A program made the translations under genes and the position numbers. Of a stretch of 64,000 nt of DNA, positions 46,519-55,589 are shown piece by piece (the stretch's first letter is position 1; each line of letters begins with the position of its first letter). Below the pieces are notes generated by a model. It saw only the letters and a list, made by a program, of their open reading frames with translations, had not been told where the DNA came from and did no database searches. This stretch comes from Streptomyces lomondensis (GTDB lineage Bacteria; Actinomycetota; Actinomycetes; Streptomycetales; Streptomycetaceae): NCBI RefSeq assembly GCF_014651035.1, contig NZ_BMWC01000001.1, forward strand, positions 558,001 to 622,000, in the 5' to 3' direction.

Positions 46519-47256
46519 GTGGAAGCAGTGATCGCAGTATTCGCTCTGCTCTTCGTGCTCTTTCTCGGGTTGGGCGCCTACGCGACGGTCAAGGTCGTCG
46601 GCGCCGCCAAGCGCGGCGTGGACCGCGGCATCACCCAGGCCCGCCGCACGGTCGAGGACCACACCCTGCGGGCCAAGTCCTTCGCCCAGCCCGGCGCCGC
46701 GGGCGAACTGGCCCAGCTCCGGCTGAAGCTGCGCACGTCCATGCGGGCCACCCAGGACGCGCTGCACGCGGCCGTCGCCGAGGACGAGTCCCTGAAGGAG
46801 TCCCTCGGCCTGTTCGAGCGTCTCAGCGCGCACGGGCACGAGCTGGACGACGAACTCAAGCGCCTGGAGTCCGAGCCGGACCGCACCGCGCTCCACGAGC
46901 GGCTGCCCGAGCTGCGCGAGCGCACCGAGCGCATCACGCGGTCCGCGGACGCGCTGCGCTGGGCGGCCCGCGACCGCGCCCGCCGCTTCGCGGAGGACGA
47001 CCTGGACACGCTCAGCGCGCAGATCGACGTGGAGGCCGGCGCGCTGCGGCACTGGACGACGTCGCCGGAGTCCGGGACCGCCCCGCCGCCCTGGCCCGAG
47101 GCACCCGCCGCCGATGCCGCCACGGCCGGGCAGACCTGGCCGGAGACCCCGAAGTCGAGCCCGGCGCCCGAGCCGGCACGGCCCGCCATCACCCCGCCGG
47201 CGCCGCGTCCCACCTACCCCTGGCAGAAGAAGCCCCGCCCCGAGAGCACGACTTGA
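46519..47256 (+). CDS. Single-pass membrane protein with coiled coil, unknown function
   Basis: A 245-residue protein that I do not recognise functionally. An N-terminal membrane helix (residues 2-25, IAVFALLFVLFLGLGAYATV) is followed by a long charged helical region (about 40-175) rich in Arg/Glu/Leu heptads, probably coiled coil. A Pro/Ala-rich tail follows. The ribosome site GAGGAGGAG sits just before GTG 46519. It is monocistronic between leuS and degV. It resembles actinobacterial septum- or envelope-associated helical anchors only in general architecture. Confidence 0.75.
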   Translation: MEAVIAVFALLFVLFLGLGAYATVKVVGAAKRGVDRGITQARRTVEDHTLRAKSFAQPGAAGELAQLRLKLRTSMRATQDALHAAVAEDESLKESLGLFERLSAHGHELDDELKRLESEPDRTALHERLPELRERTERITRSADALRWAARDRARRFAEDDLDTLSAQIDVEAGALRHWTTSPESGTAPPPWPEAPAADAATAGQTWPETPKSSPAPEPARPAITPPAPRPTYPWQKKPRPESTT

Positions 47257-47291
47257 TCCGGCCACGCGCGTCGCGGCGCCGTGGGGCCGGG

Positions 47292-47321
47292 CTGCCGCAC
47301 GGGCACTACGGCAGGTAACCT
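47292..47321 (+). promoter_or_regulatory. Leaderless promoter of degV gene
   Basis: CTGCCG (47292-47297), an 18-base spacer and TAACCT (47316-47321) lie seven bases before ATG 47329. Confidence 0.55.
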
Positions 47322-47328
47322 CCAGCTC

Positions 47329-48174
47329 ATGTCCCGCCATGTCGCGATCGTCACCGATTCAACGGCCTACCTGCCGGCCCGGACGATGGAGCGGCACGGC
47401 ATCACAGCGGTCCCTCTGACCGTCGTCCTCGGCGACCGGGCCCTGGAGGAGGGCACCGAGATCTCGACCCGCGCCCTCGCCCAGGCTTTGCAGAAGCGGC
47501 GCCCCGTGACGACCTCGCGGCCCAGTCCCGCGGTCTTCGAGGAGACCTACCGCAAGGTCGCCGAGTCCGGCGCCACCGGCATCGTCTCCCTCCATCTGTC
47601 CGCCGAGCTCTCGGGCACGTACGACGCGGCCGTCGTCGCCGCGCGGCGGGCGCCGGTGCCGGTGCGGGTGGTCGACACCGGCATGATCGCGATGGCGCTC
47701 GGGTTCTGCGCGCTGTCCGCGGCCGAGGCCGCCGAGTCGGGCGGCACGGTGGACGAGGCCGTGACGGCCGCGGAGAAGCGGGCCGCGGGCACGTCCGCCT
47801 ACTTCTACGTCGACACCCTCGACTACCTGCGCCGCGGCGGCCGTATCGGGGCCGCGCAGGCCCTGCTGGGCTCGGCGCTCGCGGTGAAGCCGCTACTGCA
47901 ACTGGCCGACGGGCGTATCGGACCGCTGGAGAAGGTGCGCACCGCGTCGAAGGCGATCGCCCGGCTGGAGGAGATCGCGGCCGACCGGGCGGGCAGCGCC
48001 CAGGTCGATGTCGCCGTCCACCATCTCGCCGCCCCGGACCGGGCGTCGGCCCTCGCCGACCGGTTGCGGGCGCGGCTGCCGGGGCTGGCCGATCTGCATG
48101 TCAGCGAGGTCGGGGCGGTGATCGGGGCGCATACGGGCCCCGGGTTGCTGGCGGTTGTGGTTTCGCCGCGGTGA
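47329..48174 (+). CDS. DegV family fatty-acid-binding protein
   Basis: A 281-residue DegV protein. The N-terminus HVAIVTDSTAYLP and the segment TSRPSPAVFEETYRKVAESG are typical, as is the later VDTLDYLRRGGRIG motif. In other bacteria DegV (FakB-type) proteins bind a fatty acid and present it to the kinase FakA for phosphorylation. No fakA homologue is visible in this window. ATG 47329 fits a leaderless transcript. Confidence 0.93.
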   Translation: MSRHVAIVTDSTAYLPARTMERHGITAVPLTVVLGDRALEEGTEISTRALAQALQKRRPVTTSRPSPAVFEETYRKVAESGATGIVSLHLSAELSGTYDAAVVAARRAPVPVRVVDTGMIAMALGFCALSAAEAAESGGTVDEAVTAAEKRAAGTSAYFYVDTLDYLRRGGRIGAAQALLGSALAVKPLLQLADGRIGPLEKVRTASKAIARLEEIAADRAGSAQVDVAVHHLAAPDRASALADRLRARLPGLADLHVSEVGAVIGAHTGPGLLAVVVSPR

Positions 48175-48215
48175 ACGTTGCTGCGGGGCTCCGATCACCC
48201 GTGTGAGGGGCGGAG

Positions 48216-48237
48216 TTTTCCACAACCGGGGGGTTGT
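48216..48237. promoter_or_regulatory. DnaA-box-like site and hairpin before comEA
   Basis: TTTTCCACA (48216-48224) fits the loose DnaA box TTWTNCACA. It overlaps a 6-bp stem acaacc/ggttgt (48222-48227 with 48232-48237). It is a single site, so function is doubtful. Confidence 0.25.
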
Positions 48238-48293
48238 CCCCGGGAATTGACCAAGATCATCGCGGGTGGGCCGATGTGGCCGATCCTCGTCGC

Positions 48294-49730
48294 ATGGCAC
48301 TTCGATCACGTTCACGCACAGCGACTGCGACCAGCGGCCCGGGCCGTGGACCCGGGTCCGACGGCCGCATCCGTCACCGCCGTCGGCCGCCTGCCGCGCG
48401 CGGCCGGGCACGGCATCGTCATGGCTCGGCGGAGGAACTCCGCCGGCGCGCGGAGGTGTTGTTCGGCGAGCCTGCCGAGCCGGTTGGGTCAGCTGGGGCC
48501 GGGCCGGTTGGGTCGGCTGGAGGGGCCGGGCCAGATGGACGGGACGGGTCGTCGGCTGGACGGGCCGGACCAGATGGACGGGACGGGTCGGCTGGAGGGG
48601 CCTGGTCGGTCGAACGGGCCGGGGAGCGGCGGGAGTCGGGGCAGGGGCCGCCCGGTGGGGAGTGGCGTGCCGGGGTTGCCGGGGCTGTCGGGGTTGCCCG
48701 GACTGCTGGAGTTGTCGGGGTTGCCGGGTCCGGGGTTGCCGGGTCCGCCAGGGCTGCGGGGGTTGCCGGATCCGCCGGTGCTGTTGGGGCACTCGGGTCT
48801 GCCGGGGCCATCGGGGAGACGGCTGCCGGGGGCCGTGCTCGGTCCGGACCCGAGCGGCGGGAGGTCGTCGCGGGACCCGGCGCGGAGCCCGGTGTCGGAC
48901 CTGGCGCGGAGCCCGTCGCCGCCTTGCCGGACGTCCCGGCCGGAGCGGACAGCGGCGACGGCCGCGTGGCGGAAGGGGCCTGGCGGGAACGGGCCGGCCT
49001 GGCGCTGCGGGAGCGCATGCCCCTGTGGTTGCAGGCCAGGTGTGGTCTGGAGCGGCGGAGCGTGCTCGCCCTGACGGTGGTGCTCGTCGTCGCCGCGGCG
49101 TTCGCCGTGCAGCACTTCTGGGCCGGCCGGACGCAGTCCGTGCAACCGCCCGAGGTGGTGCGCGCGGCGGCACCGTACGGAGAGCGGGAGCAGAGCGCGC
49201 CGGCCCGGGAGGAGCGAACGGCTGGCGCCGGCGGGGCGCCTGCCGGGCCGGTGAAGGCGGAGGCGCCCGAGATCGTCGTGGACGTCGGCGGCAAGGTCCG
49301 TGATCCCGGGATCCACCGGCTGCCGGCCGGTTCGCGTGTCGCGGACGCGCTGAGCGCGGCGGGTGGCGTGAAGCCGGGCACGAACACGGACGGGCTCAAC
49401 CGGGCCCGCTTCCTCGTGGACGGCGAGCAGGTGATCGTCGGCGGACCGGCTCCGGCCACGGGGGCCGGGGCGGCCGGGGCGGGCGGTGCGGCTGCCGGTG
49501 GCCCGGCCGGTGCGGCGGCGGGCGGCGCGGTGCCGGCGGCTCCGGTCTCCCTCAGCACGGCCACCGTGGACCAGCTCGACACCTTGCCCGGCGTCGGCCC
49601 GGTGCTGGCGCAGCACATCATCGACTACCGCACGCAGCACGGCGGTTTCCGCTCCGTGGACGAGCTGCGCGAGGTGACCGGCATCGGCGACCGCCGCTTC
49701 GCCGACCTGCGGAACCTCGTACGGCCATGA
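48294..49730 (+). CDS. comEA: ComEA-family helix-hairpin-helix DNA-binding protein
   Basis: A 478-residue protein. The first 240 residues are low-complexity and Gly/Ala/Arg-rich, with a 13-residue GPDGRDGS repeat near the start and GVAG/GSAG-type repeats after it. A membrane helix (about 257-275), a SLBB-type domain (PEIVVDVGGKV, about 325-385) and a C-terminal double helix-hairpin-helix DNA-binding domain (about 415-478) follow. Known role in competent bacteria: binding incoming DNA and handing it to ComEC. Streptomycetes are not generally naturally competent, so another DNA-transport or repair role is possible. The stop overlaps comEC by four bases. ATG 48294 is tentative; there is no clear ribosome site. 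Confidence 0.85.
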   Translation: MALRSRSRTATATSGPGRGPGSDGRIRHRRRPPAARGRARHRHGSAEELRRRAEVLFGEPAEPVGSAGAGPVGSAGGAGPDGRDGSSAGRAGPDGRDGSAGGAWSVERAGERRESGQGPPGGEWRAGVAGAVGVARTAGVVGVAGSGVAGSARAAGVAGSAGAVGALGSAGAIGETAAGGRARSGPERREVVAGPGAEPGVGPGAEPVAALPDVPAGADSGDGRVAEGAWRERAGLALRERMPLWLQARCGLERRSVLALTVVLVVAAAFAVQHFWAGRTQSVQPPEVVRAAAPYGEREQSAPAREERTAGAGGAPAGPVKAEAPEIVVDVGGKVRDPGIHRLPAGSRVADALSAAGGVKPGTNTDGLNRARFLVDGEQVIVGGPAPATGAGAAGAGGAAAGGPAGAAAGGAVPAAPVSLSTATVDQLDTLPGVGPVLAQHIIDYRTQHGGFRSVDELREVTGIGDRRFADLRNLVRP

Positions 49731-52315
49731 GGCGCCTCCCCGACACGCCGGAGCGGTGGGACGAGACCGCACCTGCTGCCCGCCCCGCCCGGTCGGCCGT
49801 GCACGCCGCCTCCGGGAAGCGGCTGGGCACCGCCCGCCCACGCCAGGAGGGACCCACGGACCTGCGCCTCGTGCCACCCGCCCTCGCGGCCTGGGCGACG
49901 GCGGCGCTGGTCCTGGACGCGTCGCCGGGCTGGGTCCTGGCCATCGTGACCGGCTGTCTGGTCGCCGTGGCCCTGCTGCCGCTGCGCCGGCGACCAGGGC
50001 CGGCGTCCTGGCCGCGGGCCTCGGCCGCCGCCGTGCTGCTGTGCGTCGCCGCGGCCGCCGCCTCGGCCGGGCTGCACGGGGCGGATCTGCGCCGGGGGCC
50101 CGTGCCCGGCCTGGCGCGGGAGTATGCGACGGTGACCGCCGAGGTCGAGCTCACCTCCGATCCTCGGCTCACCCGTCCCAGGGTCCGGGGTGACCATGTG
50201 GCTCCGACCGCGGTGCTGATCGACGCCGAGGTGCGGCGCGTCCACGAGGTGGGTGGCTCGACGGTGGCGACGCGGACGCCGGTGCTGATGGTCGTGGACG
50301 TGGACTCGTCCCCGCCCGGTCGTGTGGCAGGTGGGCCGGTGCGGTCGGCGTGGCTCGGGCTGCTGCCGTCGACGCGGCTGCGGGTCGGCGCGCGGCTGGC
50401 GCCCGCGATGACGCGCGGTGACCGGGTCGCGGCGGTGCTGCGGGTGCGGGGCGCGGCCGAACCGCAGGTGGTGGGGGAACCATCGAGGGCTCAGCGGCTC
50501 GCCGGGCGGCTTCGTGCGGGGCTGCGGGAGGCGACCGACGGGCTGCCGGCGGACGCCCGGGCGCTGCTGCCGGGGCTGGTCGTGGGGGACACCTCGCGGA
50601 TCACCCCGGAACTGGAGGAGGCCTTCAAGGAGACCGACCTCACCCACACACTCGCCGTGAGCGGTGCCAACTTCACGATCCTGCTCGCGCTGCTGCTCGG
50701 GCCGCCGGGCCTGGCGCAGCACGTGGAGCGGCGGGGGCTCGCGCCCCGCCTCGGTATCTCCCTGCGGGGGACCGCGGTGCTCGGAGGCGTGCTCTCCCTC
50801 GGGTTCGTCGTCGTGTGCCGACCGGACCCGAGCGTGCTGCGGGCCGCGGCCTGTGGAGCCGTCGCGCTGCTCGCCCTCGCGACCGGCCGCCGGAGATCCC
50901 TGATCCCGGCACTGGCGACGGCGGTCCTGCTGCTGGTGCTGTACGACCCGTGGCTGGCGCGGAGTTACGGGTTCCTGCTGTCCGTCGTGGCCACCGGCGC
51001 CCTGCTCACGCTCGCGCCGCGCTGGAGCGCCGGGCTGCGGCGGCGCGGGGTGCCGCCGAGGCTCGCCGAGGCGCTGGCTGCCGCTGCCGCCGCGCAGGCC
51101 CTGTGCGCACCCGTCGTCGCCGTGCTGTCGGCGCGGGTGAGCCTGGTGGCGGTGCCGTGCAATCTGCTCGCGGAGTTCGCGATCGCGCCGGCCACCGTGC
51201 TGGGGTTCGCGGCACTGGGCACGGCCCCGGTGGCGATGCCGGTGGCCGAGGCCCTGGCGTGGTGCGCGCAGTGGCCCGCCGAGTGGATCGCGGAGGTCGC
51301 CCGGGCCGGGGCGGCGCTGCCGGGCGGCGGAGTGGACTGGCCGGGCAGTTGGGCGGGCGCGGCGCTGCTCGCCGCCGTGACCCTGGTCGTGCTGCTCGCC
51401 GGACGGCGGCTGCTCGGGCATCCCTGGTGGTGCGGGGCGTGCGGGCTGCTGCTGGTGCTGGCGGTGGTGCAGCCGCCGCCGCTGACCCGGGTGGTCACCG
51501 GCTGGCCGCCGCCGGGCTGGCGGCTGGTGATGTGCGACGTGGGGCAGGGCGACGCCATGGTGCTCGCGGCGGGCGAGGGCAGGGGCGTGGTGGTGGACGC
51601 GGGACCGGATCCGGACCTCGTCGACCACTGCCTGCGCGCCCTCGGCATCACCAGGATCCCGCTGATCGTGCTCACCCACTTCCACGCCGATCACGTGGCG
51701 GGCCTGCCCGGAGTGCTGCGGGGACGGGCGGTGGGCGCGATCGAGACGACCGGCTTCGAAGAGCCCGCGGACCAGGCCGCGTTCGTGCGGAGGGCGGCGG
51801 CGGCCCGGCGGGTTCCTGTGACGCGGGCGGCGGCGGGGGAGGAGCGGCGCACGGGGGAGCTGTCCTGGCAGGTGGTGTGGCCGCCCCCGAGCCCTCCGCC
51901 GGACGCGCACCCGTGGTTGCTCCCGGCCCACCCGGAGCCGGAGGGGCCGAACGACGCCAGTGTCGCCATGCTGGTCCGCTCGGGCGGGCTGCGCCTGCTG
52001 CTCCTCGGGGACCTCGAACCTCCGGCCCAGCGGGCACTGGCCAGGTCACCGGCGGCGGAGGCGCTGGACGGCGTGGACGTACTGAAGGTCGCCCACCACG
52101 GCTCTGCCTACCAGGACCCCGGCCTCATACGCCGGGCGGCCCCGCGGCTGGCGCTCATCAGTTGCGGCGAGGACAACCCCTACGGCCATCCGGCGCCCGG
52201 CACGGTCGCGGCGCTGCGGGCCGGGGGTGCGGCGGTGCTGCGGACGGACCGGGACGGCGCGCTGGCGGTCGTGGGCGGGGGCGGGGGCGGGGAGCTGCGG
52301 GTGGCGCGAGACTGA
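49727..52315 (+). CDS. comEC: ComEC/Rec2-family DNA channel protein
   Basis: An 862-residue polytopic membrane protein. An N-terminal OB-like domain sits among membrane helices, and the Competence domain (about 290-560) has many hydrophobic segments, including HTLAVSGANFTILLAL. A C-terminal metallo-beta-lactamase domain (about 595-850) carries His651, His653, Asp655 and His656 (HFHADH). In competent bacteria ComEC is the inner-membrane channel and the hydrolase domain may degrade the non-transported strand. The ATG start overlaps the comEA stop (ATGA). The arylamine acetyltransferase gene follows after four bases. Confidence 0.9.
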   Translation: MRRLPDTPERWDETAPAARPARSAVHAASGKRLGTARPRQEGPTDLRLVPPALAAWATAALVLDASPGWVLAIVTGCLVAVALLPLRRRPGPASWPRASAAAVLLCVAAAAASAGLHGADLRRGPVPGLAREYATVTAEVELTSDPRLTRPRVRGDHVAPTAVLIDAEVRRVHEVGGSTVATRTPVLMVVDVDSSPPGRVAGGPVRSAWLGLLPSTRLRVGARLAPAMTRGDRVAAVLRVRGAAEPQVVGEPSRAQRLAGRLRAGLREATDGLPADARALLPGLVVGDTSRITPELEEAFKETDLTHTLAVSGANFTILLALLLGPPGLAQHVERRGLAPRLGISLRGTAVLGGVLSLGFVVVCRPDPSVLRAAACGAVALLALATGRRRSLIPALATAVLLLVLYDPWLARSYGFLLSVVATGALLTLAPRWSAGLRRRGVPPRLAEALAAAAAAQALCAPVVAVLSARVSLVAVPCNLLAEFAIAPATVLGFAALGTAPVAMPVAEALAWCAQWPAEWIAEVARAGAALPGGGVDWPGSWAGAALLAAVTLVVLLAGRRLLGHPWWCGACGLLLVLAVVQPPPLTRVVTGWPPPGWRLVMCDVGQGDAMVLAAGEGRGVVVDAGPDPDLVDHCLRALGITRIPLIVLTHFHADHVAGLPGVLRGRAVGAIETTGFEEPADQAAFVRRAAAARRVPVTRAAAGEERRTGELSWQVVWPPPSPPPDAHPWLLPAHPEPEGPNDASVAMLVRSGGLRLLLLGDLEPPAQRALARSPAAEALDGVDVLKVAHHGSAYQDPGLIRRAAPRLALISCGEDNPYGHPAPGTVAALRAGGAAVLRTDRDGALAVVGGGGGGELRVARD

Positions 52316-52319
52316 GGGC

Positions 52320-53150
52320 ATGAACTCAGCACAGCTTGATGCCTATCTCCGCCGTCTGGGAGTCGAGCACCCCGCGTGGCCCACCGTCGACGTGCTGCGC
52401 GAGCTGCACCTGCGCCATCTGCTGACCGTGCCGTTCGAGAACCTCTCCATCCATCTCGGCGAGGAGATCGTGCTGGAGGAGAAGCGGCTGCTGGACAAGG
52501 TGGTCGGCGCGCGGCGGGGCGGGTTCTGCTACGAACTCAACGGCGCCTTCGGGGCGTTGCTGGCCGCGCTGGGGTACGACGTGGCGCTGCTCGCGGCGCG
52601 GGTGTACGGGGACGGGGGGCGGCTCGGGATCCCGTACGACCACCTCGCGCTGCGGGTACGGACGGTGGACGGGGGCGACTGGCTGGCCGACGTCGGGTTC
52701 GGGGCGCACAGCCACCTGCCGCTGGAGTTCGGGGACCGGGGGGAGCAGGAGGATCCGGGGGGCACGTTCCGGATCGTCGAGGCGGGGCCGGACGCGGCCG
52801 GGGTGCGCGGTGGGCATGACACGGCGGAGGCGGCGGACCTGGACGTGATCCGGGACGGCAGGCCGCAGTACCGCCTGGAGGTGCGGCCGCGGGTGCTCGG
52901 CGACTTCGTGGCGGGGGCGTGGTGGCACAGCACGTCGCCGGTGTCGCACTTCACGCGCTCGCTGGTCTGTTCGCGGGTCACGGAGGACGGGGGGAGGATC
53001 ACGCTCAGCGGGCGCGGGCTCAAGGCGACGTCGGCCGACGGGACGCGGGAGGAGCGGGAGCTGGGCACGGACGAGGAGGTGCTCGCGGTGTACCGGGAGC
53101 GGTTCGGGATCGTGCTCGACCGGGTGCCGGCCGTGCGCGCTCCCGGCTAG
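52320..53150 (+). CDS. Arylamine N-acetyltransferase
   Basis: A 276-residue NAT family enzyme that transfers acetyl groups to arylamines or related substrates. The catalytic triad is Cys70 (RGGFCYELNG), His108 (DHLALRV) and Asp124 (ADVGFG). Length is normal. It begins four bases after comEC and is probably expressed from the same transcript. In actinomycetes, relatives also form amides in natural-product pathways, but there is no biosynthetic cluster here. Confidence 0.92.
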   Translation: MNSAQLDAYLRRLGVEHPAWPTVDVLRELHLRHLLTVPFENLSIHLGEEIVLEEKRLLDKVVGARRGGFCYELNGAFGALLAALGYDVALLAARVYGDGGRLGIPYDHLALRVRTVDGGDWLADVGFGAHSHLPLEFGDRGEQEDPGGTFRIVEAGPDAAGVRGGHDTAEAADLDVIRDGRPQYRLEVRPRVLGDFVAGAWWHSTSPVSHFTRSLVCSRVTEDGGRITLSGRGLKATSADGTREERELGTDEEVLAVYRERFGIVLDRVPAVRAPG

Positions 53151-53274
53151 GGATCAATTCGGGCCACACGGGGCTACTCATGCGGAGTACCGGCACATGT
53201 GCTGGATTCCCGTGATGTGGTCCCGTGTTGCCTCGAAAGCCTCACTGGTGGTCGAATGCGTCTTCGGTAACAGA

Positions 53275-53294
53275 TGATCAACAGTGATCAACAG
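53275..53294 (+). repeat. TGATCAACAG tandem repeat
   Basis: Two adjacent 10-base copies tgatcaacag (53275-53284 and 53285-53294) lie 31 bases before the YceI gene start. Each contains palindromic TGATCA. A related aacag lies just upstream. This may be an operator. Confidence 0.5.
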
Positions 53295-53324
53295 GCGATT
53301 TCGAGTCACACAGGGGAGTCGTGG

Positions 53325-54206
53325 ATGATCGGCCGCTGGCTGGGAAGCCGAACCGACCGGATGCAACGGACGAGTCCCCTGGCGGCGGTGCCGACGCCGC
53401 CGAGCGCCGGGGTGCTGGCCTGCCGGGTGCTGGACCCGGTCCACGAGCCGGTCAGGCACGCGGAGTTCGCGGTCACCGACGCCATGGGGCGCCCGGTGGT
53501 CAGCGGGGGTGCGGATCCCTACGGGTCGTTCGTGACGACCGTGCCTCCGGGGGAGTACCGGCTGGCGGTGTCGGCGGAGGGGTACACGCCGTACCGGGCG
53601 ACCACACAGGTCGGCGAGAACGCGCTCGCGTCGCTCGGTGAGGTGACGCTCCAGGTGGCCCGGCCGCCGGAGCTGCCCGCGCCGGGCGACTGGGAGATCG
53701 AGCCGGCGCACTCCTCGATCGGCTTCACCGCACGGCACATCGGACTGGCTCGGATCCACGGGCAGTTCAAGTCCTTCGCGGGGGTCGTACGGATCACCGA
53801 TCCGGTGGAGCGGTCGGCGATGCACGTGGTGATCGACGCGGCGTCCATCGACACGAACATGAGGATGCGCGACGACCATCTGCGGTCGGCGGACTTCCTG
53901 GACGTCGCGCGGTTCCCGACCCTGGAGTTCTACAGCGAGCGGTTCGTGCACAGGGGCGGGAACCGGTGGGCCGTGACGGGTGCGCTGTCGCTGCACGGCG
54001 TGACGCGGACGGTCACGCTGGACACCGAGTACCTGGGGCTGGGCAACGGCATGGAGGGCGAGGTGCGGGCGGCCTGCCGGGCCACGACCGAGCTGCACCG
54101 GGACGACTTCACCGTGAGCTGGCAGACGATGCTGGCGCGGGGCATCGCGGTGGTCGGGCCGAGCATCAAGGTCGACCTCGATGTGCAGCTCGTGCGCAAG
54201 GGCTGA
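53325..54206 (+). CDS. YceI-family protein with N-terminal carboxypeptidase-regulatory-like domain
   Basis: A 293-residue protein. Residues about 22-105 form a small beta-sandwich (VHEPVRHAEFAVTD to VGENALASLGEV), like the carboxypeptidase regulatory fold. Residues about 112-290 form the YceI lipocalin-like barrel (WEIEPAHSSIGFTARHIG to SIKVDLDVQLV), which binds isoprenoid-like lipids in known members. No signal peptide is visible, so it is probably cytoplasmic. ATG 53325 is chosen because AGGGGAG lies six bases upstream; an in-frame ATG at 53274 overlaps the tandem repeat. Confidence 0.88.
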   Translation: MIGRWLGSRTDRMQRTSPLAAVPTPPSAGVLACRVLDPVHEPVRHAEFAVTDAMGRPVVSGGADPYGSFVTTVPPGEYRLAVSAEGYTPYRATTQVGENALASLGEVTLQVARPPELPAPGDWEIEPAHSSIGFTARHIGLARIHGQFKSFAGVVRITDPVERSAMHVVIDAASIDTNMRMRDDHLRSADFLDVARFPTLEFYSERFVHRGGNRWAVTGALSLHGVTRTVTLDTEYLGLGNGMEGEVRAACRATTELHRDDFTVSWQTMLARGIAVVGPSIKVDLDVQLVRKG

Positions 54207-54244
54207 CCGGCCGTGCGGCGCGGCGGTGTCGGACAATGTCCGGC

Positions 54245-54490
54245 GTGAGTGATGTACGACATGTGCTGGTGCTGCCCGACCGGGATGCCGCGGAAGAGGC
54301 GGTGGAGGCGCTCGGGGAGCGGTTCGGGGTCGTCGAGGAGCCGCGGCTCGTGCGGGACGCCCTGGCCGGTGAGGACGATGCCGAGGACGCGCAGTGGCTG
54401 GTCGTCCTGAGGGACGAGGAAGGGCGGCTGGACCCCGGGGAGCTGGACAGCTTCGCGGGGGAGTGGGAAGGCTGGCGGGAGGAGCCGTAA
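54245..54490 (+). CDS. Small acidic protein, unknown function
   Basis: An 81-residue acidic protein with no recognised domain. The sequence VRHVLVLPDRDAAEEAVEALGERF suggests a ferredoxin-like beta-alpha-beta fold, followed by an acidic helix and DSFAGEWEGWREEP. GTG 54245 lies seven bases after a -10-like GACAAT (54232-54237), suggesting a leaderless start; ATG 54236 is an in-frame alternative. It precedes holA but likely has its own promoter. Confidence 0.65.
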   Translation: MSDVRHVLVLPDRDAAEEAVEALGERFGVVEEPRLVRDALAGEDDAEDAQWLVVLRDEEGRLDPGELDSFAGEWEGWREEP

Positions 54491-54565
54491 AGCGGCCGCG
54501 TCCCGTCGTCGGCCCTGGGCCCCGCGCCCGGCCCGTTGTCAGTGCCGCGTGGGATGCTTGGCGCG

Positions 54566-55555
54566 ATGGCCAGGAAGACTGCGAATGACGACCCCCTCGC
54601 CCCGGTGACGCTCGCCGTGGGCCAGGAGGACCTGCTGCTGGACCGCGCCGTGCAGGAGGTGGTGGCCGCCGCGAAGGCCTCCGACGCCGACACGGACGTG
54701 CGGGACCTCACCTCGGACCAGTTGCAGCCCGGCACACTCGCCGAGCTGACGAGTCCGTCGCTCTTCGCCGAGCGCAAGGTCGTGGTCGTGCGCAACGCGC
54801 AGGACCTCTCGGCCGACACGATCAAGGACGTGAAGGCGTACCTCGGGGCGCCCGCCGAGGAGATCACGCTCGTGCTGCTGCACGCCGGCGCGGCCAAGGG
54901 CAAGGGCCTGCTCGACGCGGCGCGCAAGGCGGGGGCGCGCGAGGTGGCCTGCCCGAAGATGACCAAGCCGGCGGACCGGCTGGCGTTCGTGCGGCAGGAG
55001 TTCCGGGCGGTGGGGCGGTCCGGCACGCCGGAGGCGTGCCAGGCGCTCGTCGACGCGATCGGGAGCGATCTGCGGGAGCTGGCCTCGGCCGTCTCGCAGC
55101 TGGTCGCGGACGTCGAGGGCACGATCGACGAGGCGGTCGTCGGGCGGTACTACACCGGGCGGGCCGAGGCGTCGAGCTTCACGGTCGCCGACCGGGCGGT
55201 CGAGGGCCGGGCGGCGGAGGCGCTGGAGGCGCTGCGCTGGTCGCTGGCGACCGGGGTGGCGCCGGTGATGATCACGAGCGCCCTGGCGCAGGGCGTCCGG
55301 GCGATCGGCAAGCTGTCGTCGGCGCGCGGGGGCCGGCCGGCCGATCTCGCGCGGGAGCTGGGCATGCCGCCGTGGAAGATCGACCGGGTGCGGCAGCAGA
55401 TGCGGGGATGGACGCCGGACGGGGTGGCGGTGGCGCTGCGCGCGGTGGCCGAGGCCGACGCGGGAGTGAAGGGCGGGGGTGACGACCCCGCGTACGCCCT
55501 GGAGAAGGCGGTGGTCACGATCGCCCGCGCGGCTCGCTCCCGGGGCCGGAGCTAG
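54566..55555 (+). CDS. holA: DNA polymerase III subunit delta
   Basis: A 329-residue clamp-loader delta subunit. The three-domain AAA-like fold is recognisable from VTLAVGQEDLLLDRAV, the central AERKVVVVRNAQDLS segment and the C-terminal helical collar domain with PPWKIDRVRQQMRGW. Delta opens the beta clamp. It lacks a functional P-loop, as usual for delta. ATG 54566 is preceded by GATGCT at seven bases, consistent with a leaderless start. A minisatellite follows directly after the stop. Confidence 0.93.
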   Translation: MARKTANDDPLAPVTLAVGQEDLLLDRAVQEVVAAAKASDADTDVRDLTSDQLQPGTLAELTSPSLFAERKVVVVRNAQDLSADTIKDVKAYLGAPAEEITLVLLHAGAAKGKGLLDAARKAGAREVACPKMTKPADRLAFVRQEFRAVGRSGTPEACQALVDAIGSDLRELASAVSQLVADVEGTIDEAVVGRYYTGRAEASSFTVADRAVEGRAAEALEALRWSLATGVAPVMITSALAQGVRAIGKLSSARGGRPADLARELGMPPWKIDRVRQQMRGWTPDGVAVALRAVAEADAGVKGGGDDPAYALEKAVVTIARAARSRGRS

Positions 55556-55589
55556 CGGCACCCGGCGGCACCTGTCCTCCGGGCTGCTC

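Noticed and set aside
48294..52315. Evidence for natural competence
   Set aside because: ComEA/ComEC homologues alone are widespread in actinobacteria; no pilus or other competence genes are present in this window.
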